A stretch of DNA of 64,000 nucleotides from assembly GCA_965201115.1 (NCBI GenBank), contig OZ241745.1:1488001-1552000 (forward strand), given 5' to 3'. How positions within the stretch are numbered: position 1 is the first letter of the stretch; the number at the start of each line of letters is the position of its first letter. A program made the position numbers and the translations under genes. The stretch is from JANQOH01 sp965201115 (lineage in GTDB: Bacteria; Pseudomonadota; Alphaproteobacteria; UBA7887). Positions 37,301 through 48,178 of the stretch are shown in pieces. A model generated the notes under the pieces. It ran no database searches. It saw only the letters and a program-made list of their open reading frames with translations, and had not been told where the DNA came from.

Positions 37301-37678
37301 ATGCGTAGTCGCTTGCGCGCCGCCGTTGCCATCGCGGCGCTGGGCTTCGCAGCCGGCGCGCTCCCCGCCGCCGCCGCGCCATCGCCTGCGCTTGAGACCG
37401 GGCCCGGGCATTGCTGCCCGGGGCCGGGCGCCGACAGCGACCCGTCCCGGCTGTGGGCGCAGAACGACGGCGCGACCGTGCCGGGGGTTCTGCCGCCGCC
37501 GGAAGACGCCGCGCCCGCTTCGGAAGACGTCGACCCGCTCGCTTTGTGGGACGACGACGGCAACGGGCGGATTACATGCGGCGAAGCGCGGAGCCACGGC
37601 ATCGCGCCCGTAACCCGCGAACACCCGGCCTATCCCTACATGAGAGACAGCGACGGAGATGGCGTCGTCTGCGAATAG
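37301..37678 (+). CDS. exported excalibur calcium-binding domain protein
   Basis: The 125-residue product has a signal peptide (MRSRLRAAVAIAALGFAAGA, cleavage near PAAAA) and a Pro/Ala linker. It has two DxDxDG-type loops: WDDDGNGRITCGEA and the C-terminal YPYMRDSDGDGVVCE, which is the excalibur motif. ATG 37301 has GGAGG at ideal distance. Excalibur proteins are usually cell-surface or periplasmic. Its partner is unknown. Confidence 0.85.
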   Translation: MRSRLRAAVAIAALGFAAGALPAAAAPSPALETGPGHCCPGPGADSDPSRLWAQNDGATVPGVLPPPEDAAPASEDVDPLALWDDDGNGRITCGEARSHGIAPVTREHPAYPYMRDSDGDGVVCE

Positions 37679-37740
37679 GCGCCGTCGCGATCTTCCCGCG
37701 GCAACGGGTCGCGGATCGTCGAATCGGGGCCGCCGCTTGC

Positions 37741-37862
37741 GGGGCGCCGGCACGTCTCGCCCGCATGTTGCAATCGCCACGCCCGCCCGCGGGAAGGGCG
37801 CAACCGCCGCGCCCTGCGGCAACGTGCGGGCGGGACGCCCGCGCACCCAGGAAGTGCGCCCG
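37741..37862. repeat. dispersed GC-rich palindromic repeat, single copy
   Basis: CAACGTGCGGGCGGGACGCC then CGCGCACCCAGGAAGTGCGC, with a reverse-direction partial copy just before (GGCACGTCTCGCCCGCATGT). It sits between the excalibur gene and the stop of the autotransporter, where its stem could act as a transcription end for both converging genes. Confidence 0.6.
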
Positions 37863-40800
37863 CGATCAGAAGCGCACGGTCAGGCTTGCGCTGCCGCTGA
37901 AGTCGCGGTTGCCGTTGCGGGCGGCGGCGTAGTTGGCGTTGGCGCGGAGGGCTATGCGGCCGTCGGCCCATTCGTGGGCGGCGCCCAGGCCGAGGCGGGC
38001 CCATGTCGCTTCCGCTTCGGCCTTGAAGGGCGGCCTGTCCGCCGCGGTGGTTTCCATTGCGCCGGACAGTTCGCGCTCGAGGTCCAGCGTTGCGAACATG
38101 GCGCCGGCGCCGCCGGGGAGGGCGGCGGACTCGGCGCGCACGCCGGCGCGGGCGGTAATGCGCCGGCCCGCGTCAAGCGACACGCGCTCGTTCGCCGAAT
38201 CCGTGAACGACGACATCTCCACCATCGACCAATCGGCGCCCGCGCGCGGGGTCAGCGTCACGCGGCCCAGCTCCAGGCGCCGCCCGATCTCCACGCCGGC
38301 GGCGTAGCCGCGGCCCGACAAGTCCCGCGCAAGGGCGCCCTCGAGCGCCGCGTCCGAATCGAGGTCGGTCTCGTAAAGCGTCGCCGACGCCTGGCCGCTC
38401 ACATAGACGTTCTCCGCGGGCAGCCATGCGCCCGATATGCGCGCGCCCGTGCCGGTTATCTCGACACGGCCGCCGCCCGCCTCGGTGTCCGCGTCGGTGT
38501 CCACATCGGCGCGGCCGCGCACATGATGGACGGAGATCGCGAACACGCCGCGCTCGCCCGCCGCGCCCTCGATCCCCGCCTCGAAACCGAAGCGGCGGTA
38601 GTCGTGATGCGCCTGCGCTGTCGAGGAGGCCGGATGGCGGTCGCCGCCGGCGGCGTCGAGGCGCGCGAACGCGCCGCGCGGCGCGCCCGCCGCGGCGAAA
38701 CGGTCGCCGTGGGCGGGGAGCGCGTTCAGCGCCAGCAGCACCGAAGGCAGAGCTTCGTACACGCGGTGGCGCGGCGCCGGACCGACCTCGATGCGGCCGT
38801 CGGCGGTTATCCTGAGCTCCATGTCGGCGCGGCCCTCGCGCTTGAGGACGACGGCGCCGCCGCTGCTGTCGATGCGCCCGCCGCCGATGCGCTGCGCGGC
38901 CTCCTCGTCCGATTCGCCCGCGGCGGCCGTTATCGTCACCCTCTCGGCGACAATGTTGCGATCCTCGATGCGTCCGTTGGCGCCCACCGTCACCGCGCCG
39001 CGGGGCACGTCGACGCTTTCCACCGCGCTGTTCACCTCGACCGCGCTGCCGGCGCCCGCCAGCGCGACCCTGCCGTCGATTTCGCCGCCGGCCCCGACCG
39101 TCACGGTCGAGGCTGCGCCGGCGTCGCGCGCCTCCACGGCGCCTTCCACCATGCCATCGACCGTCATGCTCAGCGCGCCGGTTTCGGCCAGGACCGCGAT
39201 GCGGCGGCCCTGCGCGTCTTCCGCGCCCACAAGCGCGCCGCCGGCGGCAACCTCGACCTTGCCGCCCGCGGGAACATGCAACATGCCTTCCGCGTCCCCG
39301 GCCACGGCGATGAACTCGACGCCCCGGACATTCCCCCGGAAATCCGCGTCGGACGCCACCGTCAGCCGATGCGCGCCGCCGCCGCCGCCGATGACGTCGC
39401 CCGTCAGCGCGTTCGCGACCGCAACCGTCAGCGCCCCGGGACCCAGGTCCTCGATATTGCCCACGACATTGCCGTTCACCGTCACCGTCAGGTCGCCGGA
39501 CGCGCTGCGCACCGCCGGACGCCCGGCGAGGTTCGATAGCCGCCCCCCGGCGTTTACCGCGACCGTGCCGCCGCTATCGAACAGCACGCTCCGGGCGGCG
39601 CCATCGACCGTCACCGCGCTGGCCGCGAGGTGGATGAGGCCCTCCACCGAGCCGCCGGATTTCACGTGAACGTCGTGCTCGCCGCCGCCGAGGCCGAATA
39701 TCCGGCCCTCGACCTTGCCGCTCACATCTACTTTCAGGTCGCCATCGCCCTCGCCGCGAATGTCGCCGGTCACGGTCGCCCGCGCCGCCACATCCACCGT
39801 CAGATCGCCCGCCGCGCCGCGGATCGCCTCGCGACCGCCGCCTTCCGTCTCGACGCCGGCAATGCTCCCCGACGCCGCGACCGTCACCGAGCCGCCATTG
39901 TCGTAAAGCACCCGCCCCACGCGGCCCGCAATCGTCATCGCGCTTGTCGGAAGATGCACGGTCCCCGTCACCGCGCCGCCGGCCATCACCGCAACCGTGT
40001 GCGAACCCGCGCCCATGCCGCGAATGCCGCCGGTAACCGTCCCTGTCACCGTCGCCGTCAAATCTCCCGCGCCGCGCTCCTCGATATCGCCCGTAACGCG
40101 GCCCGCAACCGTCGCGGTCAAATCGCCCGCGCCGCGCTCCTCGATGCCGCCCGTCATGCGGCCCGCAACCGACGCGACCAGGTCGCCGGCCTCCAGATCG
40201 ACGATATCGCCCGTCACCATGCCGCCGGACGCGACCGTAACCTCGTGCTTGCCGGCGCCCTTGCCGTGGATGGCGCCCGTCACCGCGCCGCCCACATTCA
40301 CGGTCATGGCGCCCGCCCCGCGGCCCTCGATGCGGCCCGCGACCGCCCCGCCGGACGCGACCGACACCGTCAGGTCCCCCGCGTCGGCGCGGATCGCCTC
40401 GCCGCCGACGCCGGCGATGCGGCCCGTCGCCGCAACCGTCAACGCGCCGCCGTTGTCGAACAGAACGCGCCCCGCAGCGCCGCGGATCGTCGTCCCGCTC
40501 TTCGGGTTATGCACCGTCCCCAACACCCGCGCCTTCTCCGCGATCTCGATGGTATGCACACCGCCGCCGCGACCGAATATCTCCCCGTTAATCGTGCCGG
40601 TCTCCGACACCGTAACCGTCAGGTCGCCATCGCCGCGCGCTTCGATATTGCCCGCGACCGTGCCGTGGACGGTCACCGCCAAATTGCCCGCGTCGCCGCG
40701 GATCGCCTCCTTCGTTCCATCGATATCGAGGCCCTTGATCTCGCCGCTGGCGTTGACCGTTACCGCGCCTCCGTTGTCGTAGTGGACGCGCCCGACGTCG

Positions 40801-43309
40801 CCCGAGACCGTCAGCGCCGCGCCCGCGGGCAGGCGGACCGTTCCGGCAACGGCGCCCGAGGACGCCACCGTAACCGTGTGTTCGCCGGCGCCTTCGCCGA
40901 CAACGCCGCCCGTCACCGTTCCGGCGACCGTGACGTCCAGATCGCCCGCGCCGCGTTCGGCGATATCGCCTGTTACCGCACCGGCGACGTCGACCTCGAG
41001 ATCGCCGGCGCCGCGGCCCTCGACGAGGCCCGTGACCGCGCCGTTGGCCGCCACCGTGACGTCGAGATCGCCCGCGTCGGCGCGAATCGCCTCGGTCGTT
41101 CCATCGTTATCGACGCCCGTGACGGCGCCGCCGCCGGCGACCGTCACCGTTCCGCCGTCGGCGTAGAGAATGCGCCCGACGCTGCCGCCCACGGTCATCG
41201 CCGCGGGGTTGCGTATCGTGCCCGTCACCGCGCCGCCGGCCTCGACGGTCGCCATCAGCGTCCCGCCCGACTCGATGTCGCCCTCGACGCGGCCTTCGTC
41301 CTGGACCGTGACCGTCAGCGCGCCCATCGTGCTCTCGGCGGCTGTGCCATCGACGCCGGTCAGTTTCCCGCCGCCGGCGACCGTTACCGTCCCGCCGCTG
41401 GCGTAAAGAATGCGCCCGATGCGCGCCCCGCTCGCGACCGTGAACGACGCCTGCGGGTCGCGTATCGTCCCCGTTACGACGCCGCCGTCCATGACGTTCG
41501 CCGTCAACGAGCCGCCGCCGTCCACGCGGATGTCGCCCGTGACCCGCCCCGAAACGGCGGCCGTCAGAGCGCCGCCGCCGTCGCCGAGGATGGCGACGCC
41601 CGACGCCGCGCCCACTTCGCCGCCCGCGCCCACGGTCACCGCGCCGCCGCCGAACAGGTGCACGCCCGCGCCGGTTCCGCCCATCGCGGCCCCGTGTACC
41701 GTCACGGCCTGGTTGCGCACGCCGCTTGTGACGCCCGCGCCGCGGACGTAGATGCCCTTCGCACCGCCGGTAACCCGCGCGCCCGCCGCAACCGTCACCG
41801 CGATGGCGCCGTTGCTGTCGTGCGGAACGACGTAAAGCGCCTCCACGCCGTTCCCCTCGGCGTCGATGGCGCCGCCGGTCACGTCCACATGGATGTCGCC
41901 GGCGTTGTAGGTCAGCGCGTGTTGCCGGACCGCGTTCTTCCAATCGGCGTCGTAGTCGGCGTCGGGAAGGGCGGTCAGTGCCGTCGTCAGTCCGCTGCTG
42001 TCGCCCGACAACACGGCTGTCAGCGCCGCGCGCTCCGCGGTCGAAAGCGCGTCGCCGGCGTGGACATGATCGGCGATCACCGTGTGGGACAGCGCCATGG
42101 CGCGGACGCCGGCGCGCGACATGCCCAGTATTTCCTCCGCCGCCGCGTGCGCCAGCGGGCCGTCGCCGGTCGGCGCGGCGGTCGCCGCGGCGCGCTTGCG
42201 CCGGAGATCCTCCGCTGCCGCCTTCCACGCGGCGTCGTAATCATCCGCGGGGAGCGCCGCCAGCGCCGTCGTCAGCGCGCTCGAATCGTTATCCGTTATC
42301 GCGTCGAGGACCGCCTGTTCCGCCGCCGACAGCGTCTCGTCGGCGCCCGCGATCCGGCCCCGGATGAAAGCCTCCCTCACCGGCGCGCCCACCGTGACCG
42401 TTCCGCTCGACGTAACGTGGATCATCGGCATGGTCCGCGCCGCGTCGTCCGCCGTCGTGGCGCCCGCGCCCATCGTGTGGCCGCTCGACCGCCGCACCCA
42501 GGCGACAACGCCGGCGTCCGGCGCCTCGACCGCGCCCGCATGCGTCACAAGGATGCGCCCCGCGGCGCTGTCGTCGTTCGTAAGCCGCCCCTCCATGCCG
42601 ATGGCGAACGGCGCCGCAACCTCCGCCGCCGCGCCCGTCGTCATCTCGATGGAGCCGAGGCCGTCGTGGCGTACCCAGAGACCCCGCGCGTTCAGGCCTT
42701 CCGCGGATACGGCGCCGCCCGTCATCTCGACGGCGCCCTTTCCGGGCGACCCCGACTTGTAAACATGCAGCCCGTTGGCGTTGTCGCCCGCCGTCTCGAC
42801 CGAGCCCCCCGTCATGCGCACGGAGGCGGAGCCGCTCCCCCGGCTGCGATCGGCGTAAATCCCGTGGGAATGGATGACATTGACATAGCTCCCGCCCCGC
42901 GTGCGGATCGCGCCGCCTTCTAGGACGACGGCCACATTCGTGGCGCCCGCCCCCCGATATCCGGACCAGCCCCTGAGACCCATGGCTCCCGGCCCCGTCG
43001 TCTCGATCAGGCCGCCGGCCATGGTAACCGTGATGTTGCCCCGCCCGTTCTCGGCGCCGGAGACGCCGTGGGCGCTGTGGCCCTCGGTCTTGACGACGGT
43101 GTCGCTGCCCGAGAGGGTGACGGCAACGGCGCCCGTCGCGGTGGGGGAGCTCCGCGTGCCGGCGACGCCCGCGGCGGAGTCTCCTTTCGTCGCAATGGAG
43201 CCGCCGCTCACGCTGACGGTTACGTTGCCCGTCCCGCCGTGGGAGCCGCCGACGGCGATGGCGCTCGCCCCTTTCGTCGCGATGGAGCCGCCGCTCATGC
43301 TGACGGTTA

Positions 43310-44337
43310 GGCTCAATTAGCGAATCGTATGTACGCTGTGTTCATTGCGGCGGTCAGGCACGCCCTTGGCGACGCGTGTGCGGCGAGTCCGATGAGGTGG
43401 AACCACCGCAGATAGCTGTCGAGATACTTTGTCGCGATGCCGCGAAAGCCGCGCAGGAAGCCCTTCAGCCGGCTGTGACGGTTGTTGACGGTCTGAATAT
43501 GGAAGGCGTCGCGCACCCGCTCGCCGGCGCTCATGTTGAGCGCCTCATGACGCACGCCGAGCGCCGCGGCGCATGGCCGATACGCGCGGTTGGCATCGGA
43601 CACCAGCACAATGTCGGTCTCGATGACCGGTCCAAGCGCCTTCTTGAGCGCATCGGCGCTCACCGTGGGCAGCGCCGCGCTCGCATTGCCGCCGCCGCGG
43701 TCGGCGGCCACAAGGACCGGAACCTGCTCGCGCGACAAGCCGCGTTTGGTCGCCTTGCCGCCGCGACGACGCGGCTTGCGGTCGAGTTTCCGCGCCCCCT
43801 TGCGACTGTGCAGAACGAATGTCTCGTCCGCCTCGACGATCCCCCGCAACTTCTTCGGCGTCTTCTCCACCGCCCGCAAAAACCGGTGACGCCAACGAAA
43901 CGCCGTCGACACCGCAACGCCGCAGCGCGCAGCCGACGCCCGCACCGTCTCCCCCTCGGAAAGCGACGCGCCGAACGAAAGCCACCGCTCCTTGCGATGC
44001 AGACCCGACAACGGCGTGCCCGTCGCCGCGTTGAACGTGCGCCCGCAGCCCTTGCATCGGTAGCGCCGCAAACCCCGCGCACGGCCTATGGACACCGCCC
44101 CCGTGGCCCGGCAGCGCGGACAGCGCCGCTCTTCGTCCACGCCAAGCTCGACGGCCGCCACAGACGCAGACGACGCCGAACGCCCAGACAGCACAGCCAA
44201 CGCCTCGCGACGCTGCGCAGCGCCAAGAGCGTCCACACGCGCAAGCCAATCCCGAAATTCACTGCTCTGCATGACAAGCACCTCCACATGACCCGAAAGC
44301 ATCATACCATGCGTACATACGATTCGCTAATTGAGCC
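43310..44337 (-). mobile_element. IS1595-family insertion sequence, copy 2
   Basis: This 1,028-bp element has perfect 27-bp inverted ends starting GGCTCAATTAGCGAATCGTA. It is flanked by the 8-bp direct repeat GACGGTTA (43302-43309 and 44338-44345). It splits the autotransporter gene near codon 173. Its transposase is identical to that of copy 3 by eye, so the insertion is recent. Confidence 0.97.
43313..44305 (-). CDS. IS1595-family transposase, copy 2
   Basis: This 330-residue protein has the zinc ribbon CPRC/CKGC and an ISXO2-like DDE domain with VEADETFV and TVNNRHSRLKGFLRGFRG. It lies in the same direction as the gene it interrupts. Complete and probably active. Confidence 0.95.
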   Translation of the reverse strand: MMLSGHVEVLVMQSSEFRDWLARVDALGAAQRREALAVLSGRSASSASVAAVELGVDEERRCPRCRATGAVSIGRARGLRRYRCKGCGRTFNAATGTPLSGLHRKERWLSFGASLSEGETVRASAARCGVAVSTAFRWRHRFLRAVEKTPKKLRGIVEADETFVLHSRKGARKLDRKPRRRGGKATKRGLSREQVPVLVAADRGGGNASAALPTVSADALKKALGPVIETDIVLVSDANRAYRPCAAALGVRHEALNMSAGERVRDAFHIQTVNNRHSRLKGFLRGFRGIATKYLDSYLRWFHLIGLAAHASPRACLTAAMNTAYIRFAN

Positions 44338-44934
44338 GACGGTTATGTTCCCCGAGGTGCCGGCGGCGAGGCCGATGGAAGCCGTCAAGCCGCCGCCGCT
44401 TTGCCCCTGGCTCGAGAGGGAGCCGCCGGTCATGTAGATGCCGATGTCGCCCGCCCCGGCGAGGCGGTTGATATAAAGGAGACGGGAGAGCGCCCCCCTC
44501 GTCTCGACGGAGCCGCCGCTCATGCGGATGATCGAGCCTCCGGTCCCGCGGCGCTGGATCCGCATGCCGTCCGCCTGCCTCCCCAAGGTTACGACTCTGC
44601 CGGCCGTCATGCGAATCTCGGCGTTGCCGGAACCGTCGTGATCGACCCTGATGCCCCGGTCGTTGTCGGTGTAACCGGTAATGTTGACGCTACCCGGGTT
44701 GACGAGGACGTTGTTGTTGCTGCCGGCGCCTTCGACGCAGACGATGATCCCGCCGCCGGTGTGCGCGCCGCCGCGGCACACGGTCTGCGCCGCCGCCTCC
44801 CCGGCCCACAAGGCGAGCGCGAGAAGCAGCCCCGCCGCAAACGCCCGCGCGCTCACGCCGCGCTCCCCGGCGCGGGGGGGGGGGTACGTTTATTTGCACG
44901 GCAAGCGCGGGCGCAAACCCTCGGTACGAGGTAA

Positions 44935-45036
44935 TACCAACGGCTGTTGATATCGACCCTTATGCGCCCGCATTTTCACGCCGATCAAGGTCGTTTTTCC
45001 GCAGTTAAGACGAGTCAATATCGACAGCCGTTGGTA
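44935..45036. mobile_element. 102-bp MITE with IS630-type ends
   Basis: Inverted ends TACCAACGGCTGTTGATATC and its partner with two mismatches (TACCAACGGCTGTCGATATT) enclose about 55 bp with no gene. It is flanked by TA, the IS630/Tc1 target. The ends match the IS630 remnant at 21530-21556, so that family could have moved it. It lies upstream of the autotransporter start and directly against the IS66 end. Confidence 0.75.
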
Positions 45037-46907
45037 TAAGCGTCCGGTTATGGGGCTATTGGGTTTTTACGGTGGGGGTTTTGTGTTTCCAGTTCCATGG
45101 CATGAGTTCGTGGATTCGGTTTGTTTTGTAGTCCTGGATACGGTTGAGTGTGTCTGCGATCCATGCGCGCGGGTCGATGCCGTTTAGTTTTGCGGTTTCG
45201 ATGAGCGTGTATGCGGTTGCGGCGGTTGCGCCGCCGGCTTCGGAGCCTGCGAACAACCGGTTCTTGCGTCCGAGGGCGATGCCGCGGATGGCGTGTTCGG
45301 CAGTATTGTTGTCGAGTTCGAGCGTTCCGTTGTCGGGCCATGGGCGCAGGCGGGCCAGTCGGGCGCGGGCGTAGCGGATGGCGCCGGCCAGCGGCGTTCT
45401 GGCGGGTATGTTCGGGCTCTGTCGGGCGAGCCATGTTTCGAGGTCGTCGAAGAGGGGCCTGGCCTTGGCCTGGCGGATACGGGCGCGCTCTTCGGGCGTC
45501 TGCCCGCGGGCTTCGGCCTCGACGGCGTACAAGGCGGCGATGCGCTCGACGGCTTCCCTGGCGACCGGCGCGCCCCGATTGCGCGCGAGGTCGACGAACT
45601 TGCGCCGGACATGGGCCATGCAGGGGGCTTCGCGGATGCGGCCTGTGCGGTAGAGTTCCGCGAACCCGGCATAGCCGTCGGCGTGCATCCAGCCCTTGAA
45701 GCCGGCGAGGCAGCGGCGCGGGTTCTCGCCCTTGCGGTTGGCGCTGAAGCGGTAGCAGGCGGCCGGCGGCGCGGTTCCGCGCCACGGTCGTTCGTCGCGG
45801 GCATAGACCCATAGCCGCGCCATGCGGGTCTTGCCCCTGGCGCCTGCGCCGCGCGGGGTTTGCAGGCGCACCGTGGTATCGTCGGCGAAGATGGCGCCGC
45901 CGGCGCGCACATGGTTGCCGATCCCGTTGGCGACCGGCCCCGGCAAGGCGGCGCTCTTGCCGACCCATTCGGCCAGTGTCGAGCGGTCGAGGTCGATGCC
46001 GTCGCGGGCGAACATTTGCGCTTGGCGGTAGAGGGGGAGATGGTCGGCATATTTGCTCACCGGCACATGGGCAAGCAGGCCGCGTCCGGGGCGTCCGCGC
46101 TCGATGGGGCGCGGCGGCAGCGGCGCCTGGCAAAAGCATGCACAGGCGCGGCAGATCGTGCGCGGTCTCACGATGCGGTTGACTACGAAACGACCGGGTA
46201 TGTACTCCAGTTCCTCGGTGACATCCGCGCCGACGGTCTTGAGCGCGCCGCCGCAGGCCCCGCAGGCGCTGCCGGGTTCCAGCACCGTCTCGCGGCGCGG
46301 CAGACGGCCCGGCAAGGGGCGGCGCTTGCGCCGCGGCGCGCGTGCGGCGGCGGGTTCGGGTTGCGGGGGCGGGCTTGCGGCGCGGGCGATCTCCTCGTTC
46401 TCCAGCGCCAGTTGCAACTGCGCCAGGGCTTCCGAGCGCGCCCCGAAACGATGCCGGCGCATCCCCGCCAACTCATGACGCAACTTCTCAATCAGGATAT
46501 CGCGCGCCTTCAACGCCTCCGCGCGCGACCGCAGCGCTTCCGCGCGGGCCTGCAACTCGGCCGCCAAGGACGCCACCATGTCCTTCAGGCGGGCGGGATC
46601 GTCGGGGAGAGGCGCGGCGCGGTCAAACATGAACGAACAATGCCGCCCCCAACACCACAAGGCAAGCGTAAAAGAGGAAATATAGAAAAAAACTCCGCCC
46701 GATACCCATCTAATGCTATACCGCGACCGCAAGCCGCCGCGTTCGAACCGGCCACCGTCAACCGACGTCGTCAAGCCGCATCGATAACCGCGCAGGCATC
46801 GAAACAATATCCCCATACAAAGCCGACCGTCAAACAAAACGACCCCCGAAATACCGAAACCCATAAACATACTCAACAATCGCCAAGCGGGATAACCGGA
46901 CGCTTAC
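45036..46907 (-). mobile_element. IS66-family element, tnpC-only type
   Basis: Inverted ends TAAGCGTCCGGTTAT (45037-45051) and its complement (46892-46906, with the outer G of GTAAGCG at 46907) delimit about 1.87 kb. IS66 elements usually carry tnpA and tnpB too; only tnpC is present, as in the ISBst12 group. Flanks CCGTTGGT and ATCGCCAA do not match, so one side has been rearranged, or the left end was altered where it meets the MITE. The 46631-46891 part holds no convincing gene. Confidence 0.8.
45056..46630 (-). CDS. IS66-family transposase TnpC
   Basis: The 524-residue protein has an N-terminal leucine-zipper-like helix (LAAELQARAEALRSRAEALK), HRFGARSE, a zinc-binding CGACGGAL and EYIPGRFVVNRIVRPR. 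It also has the DDE core (IFADDTTVRLQTPRG, MHADGYAGFAELY, CMAHVRRKFVDL) and the C-terminal NNTAEHAIRGIALGRKN. ATG 46630 is the best start. It appears complete. Confidence 0.93.
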   Translation of the reverse strand: MFDRAAPLPDDPARLKDMVASLAAELQARAEALRSRAEALKARDILIEKLRHELAGMRRHRFGARSEALAQLQLALENEEIARAASPPPQPEPAAARAPRRKRRPLPGRLPRRETVLEPGSACGACGGALKTVGADVTEELEYIPGRFVVNRIVRPRTICRACACFCQAPLPPRPIERGRPGRGLLAHVPVSKYADHLPLYRQAQMFARDGIDLDRSTLAEWVGKSAALPGPVANGIGNHVRAGGAIFADDTTVRLQTPRGAGARGKTRMARLWVYARDERPWRGTAPPAACYRFSANRKGENPRRCLAGFKGWMHADGYAGFAELYRTGRIREAPCMAHVRRKFVDLARNRGAPVAREAVERIAALYAVEAEARGQTPEERARIRQAKARPLFDDLETWLARQSPNIPARTPLAGAIRYARARLARLRPWPDNGTLELDNNTAEHAIRGIALGRKNRLFAGSEAGGATAATAYTLIETAKLNGIDPRAWIADTLNRIQDYKTNRIHELMPWNWKHKTPTVKTQ

Positions 46908-47150
46908 ATCGCCAAAGCAGCAGGCATCACACCCTCCATCGTGTCGATAACCAGAAACACCATATAGCGCCAAAAACAAAACGCAACCCACAAAATCAAC
47001 CCCATGAGTCAACTTGAAATTGTAATGGTATAACCGGCTGGCCGGAGCGTCGCGAGGACAGAAAGGAGAAAGCCAACTTGCTGAAGAACCTGTGCCGGCC
47101 CGTGAGGTTGGATACGCCCGTCGACGCGAGCGCATGATACCATTGTAATT

Positions 47151-48178
47151 GGCTCAATTAGCGAATCGTATGTACGCATGGTATGATGCTTTCGGGTCAT
47201 GTGGAGGTGCTTGTCATGCAGAGCAGTGAATTTCGGGATTGGCTTGCGCGTGTGGACGCTCTTGGCGCTGCGCAGCGTCGCGAGGCGTTGGCTGTGCTGT
47301 CTGGGCGTTCGGCGTCGTCTGCGTCTGTGGCGGCCGTCGAGCTTGGCGTGGACGAAGAGCGGCGCTGTCCGCGCTGCCGGGCCACGGGGGCGGTGTCCAT
47401 AGGCCGTGCGCGGGGTTTGCGGCGCTACCGATGCAAGGGCTGCGGGCGCACGTTCAACGCGGCGACGGGCACGCCGTTGTCGGGTCTGCATCGCAAGGAG
47501 CGGTGGCTTTCGTTCGGCGCGTCGCTTTCCGAGGGGGAGACGGTGCGGGCGTCGGCTGCGCGCTGCGGCGTTGCGGTGTCGACGGCGTTTCGTTGGCGTC
47601 ACCGGTTTTTGCGGGCGGTGGAGAAGACGCCGAAGAAGTTGCGGGGGATCGTCGAGGCGGACGAGACATTCGTTCTGCACAGTCGCAAGGGGGCGCGGAA
47701 ACTCGACCGCAAGCCGCGTCGTCGCGGCGGCAAGGCGACCAAACGCGGCTTGTCGCGCGAGCAGGTTCCGGTCCTTGTGGCCGCCGACCGCGGCGGCGGC
47801 AATGCGAGCGCGGCGCTGCCCACGGTGAGCGCCGATGCGCTCAAGAAGGCGCTTGGACCGGTCATCGAGACCGACATTGTGCTGGTGTCCGATGCCAACC
47901 GCGCGTATCGGCCATGCGCCGCGGCGCTCGGCGTGCGTCATGAGGCGCTCAACATGAGCGCCGGCGAGCGGGTGCGCGACGCCTTCCATATTCAGACCGT
48001 CAACAACCGTCACAGCCGGCTGAAGGGCTTCCTGCGCGGCTTTCGCGGCATCGCGACAAAGTATCTCGACAGCTATCTGCGGTGGTTCCACCTCATCGGA
48101 CTCGCCGCACACGCGTCGCCAAGGGCGTGCCTGACCGCCGCAATGAACACAGCGTACATACGATTCGCTAATTGAGCC
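47151..48178 (+). mobile_element. IS1595-family insertion sequence, copy 3
   Basis: This 1,028-bp element is flanked by the 8-bp direct repeat TTGTAATT (47143-47150 and 48179-48186). It is in the opposite orientation to copy 2, 2.8 kb away. It sits inside the right end of the 141-bp inverted-repeat element. Confidence 0.97.
47183..48175 (+). CDS. IS1595-family transposase, copy 3
   Basis: This 330-residue protein is identical by eye to the copy 2 product and intact, with the same zinc ribbon and ISXO2-like domain. The stop codon is encoded within the terminal repeat. Confidence 0.95.
   Translation: MMLSGHVEVLVMQSSEFRDWLARVDALGAAQRREALAVLSGRSASSASVAAVELGVDEERRCPRCRATGAVSIGRARGLRRYRCKGCGRTFNAATGTPLSGLHRKERWLSFGASLSEGETVRASAARCGVAVSTAFRWRHRFLRAVEKTPKKLRGIVEADETFVLHSRKGARKLDRKPRRRGGKATKRGLSREQVPVLVAADRGGGNASAALPTVSADALKKALGPVIETDIVLVSDANRAYRPCAAALGVRHEALNMSAGERVRDAFHIQTVNNRHSRLKGFLRGFRGIATKYLDSYLRWFHLIGLAAHASPRACLTAAMNTAYIRFAN

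Larger units (their letters stand above)
37866..44856 (-). pseudogene. giant autotransporter adhesin interrupted by IS1595 copy 2
   Basis: The coding parts are 44856-44338 and 43301-37866. Joined with one target duplication they give 1,984 residues in a single frame. Residues 1-23 are a signal peptide (AFAAGLLLALALWAGEAAA). Over 1,500 residues of Gly/Val/Thr-rich beta-helix repeats follow, such as GNVTVSVSGGSIATKG and RGAGDLTATVAGRVTGDI. Around residues 510-650 sits a helical insert with a duplicated motif of about 38 residues (ALTTALAALPADDYDAAWK). The last 300 or so residues are a type V autotransporter beta-barrel (RFGFEAGIEGAAGERG, TLTPRAGADWS), ending in SASLTVRF with the outer-membrane terminal Phe. 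As it stands the product stops 10 residues into the IS and the barrel part lacks a signal peptide. Confidence 0.88.

Noticed and set aside
39661..39670. TTCACGTGAA as a third parS site
   Set aside because: Only the inner 10-11 bases fit and the outer TGT/ACA arms are wrong. It lies in the autotransporter coding region, so chance is likely.
37659..42923. Long plus-strand frames opposite the autotransporter gene
   Set aside because: The minus-strand frame has a signal peptide, regular repeats and a complete barrel. The plus-strand products are Arg/His-rich mirrors of it.
45056..46879. Longer IS66 transposase starting at 46879
   Set aside because: The extra 83 residues are Cys/Phe/Gly-rich with no IS66 similarity, and family proteins begin near the ATG at 46630.
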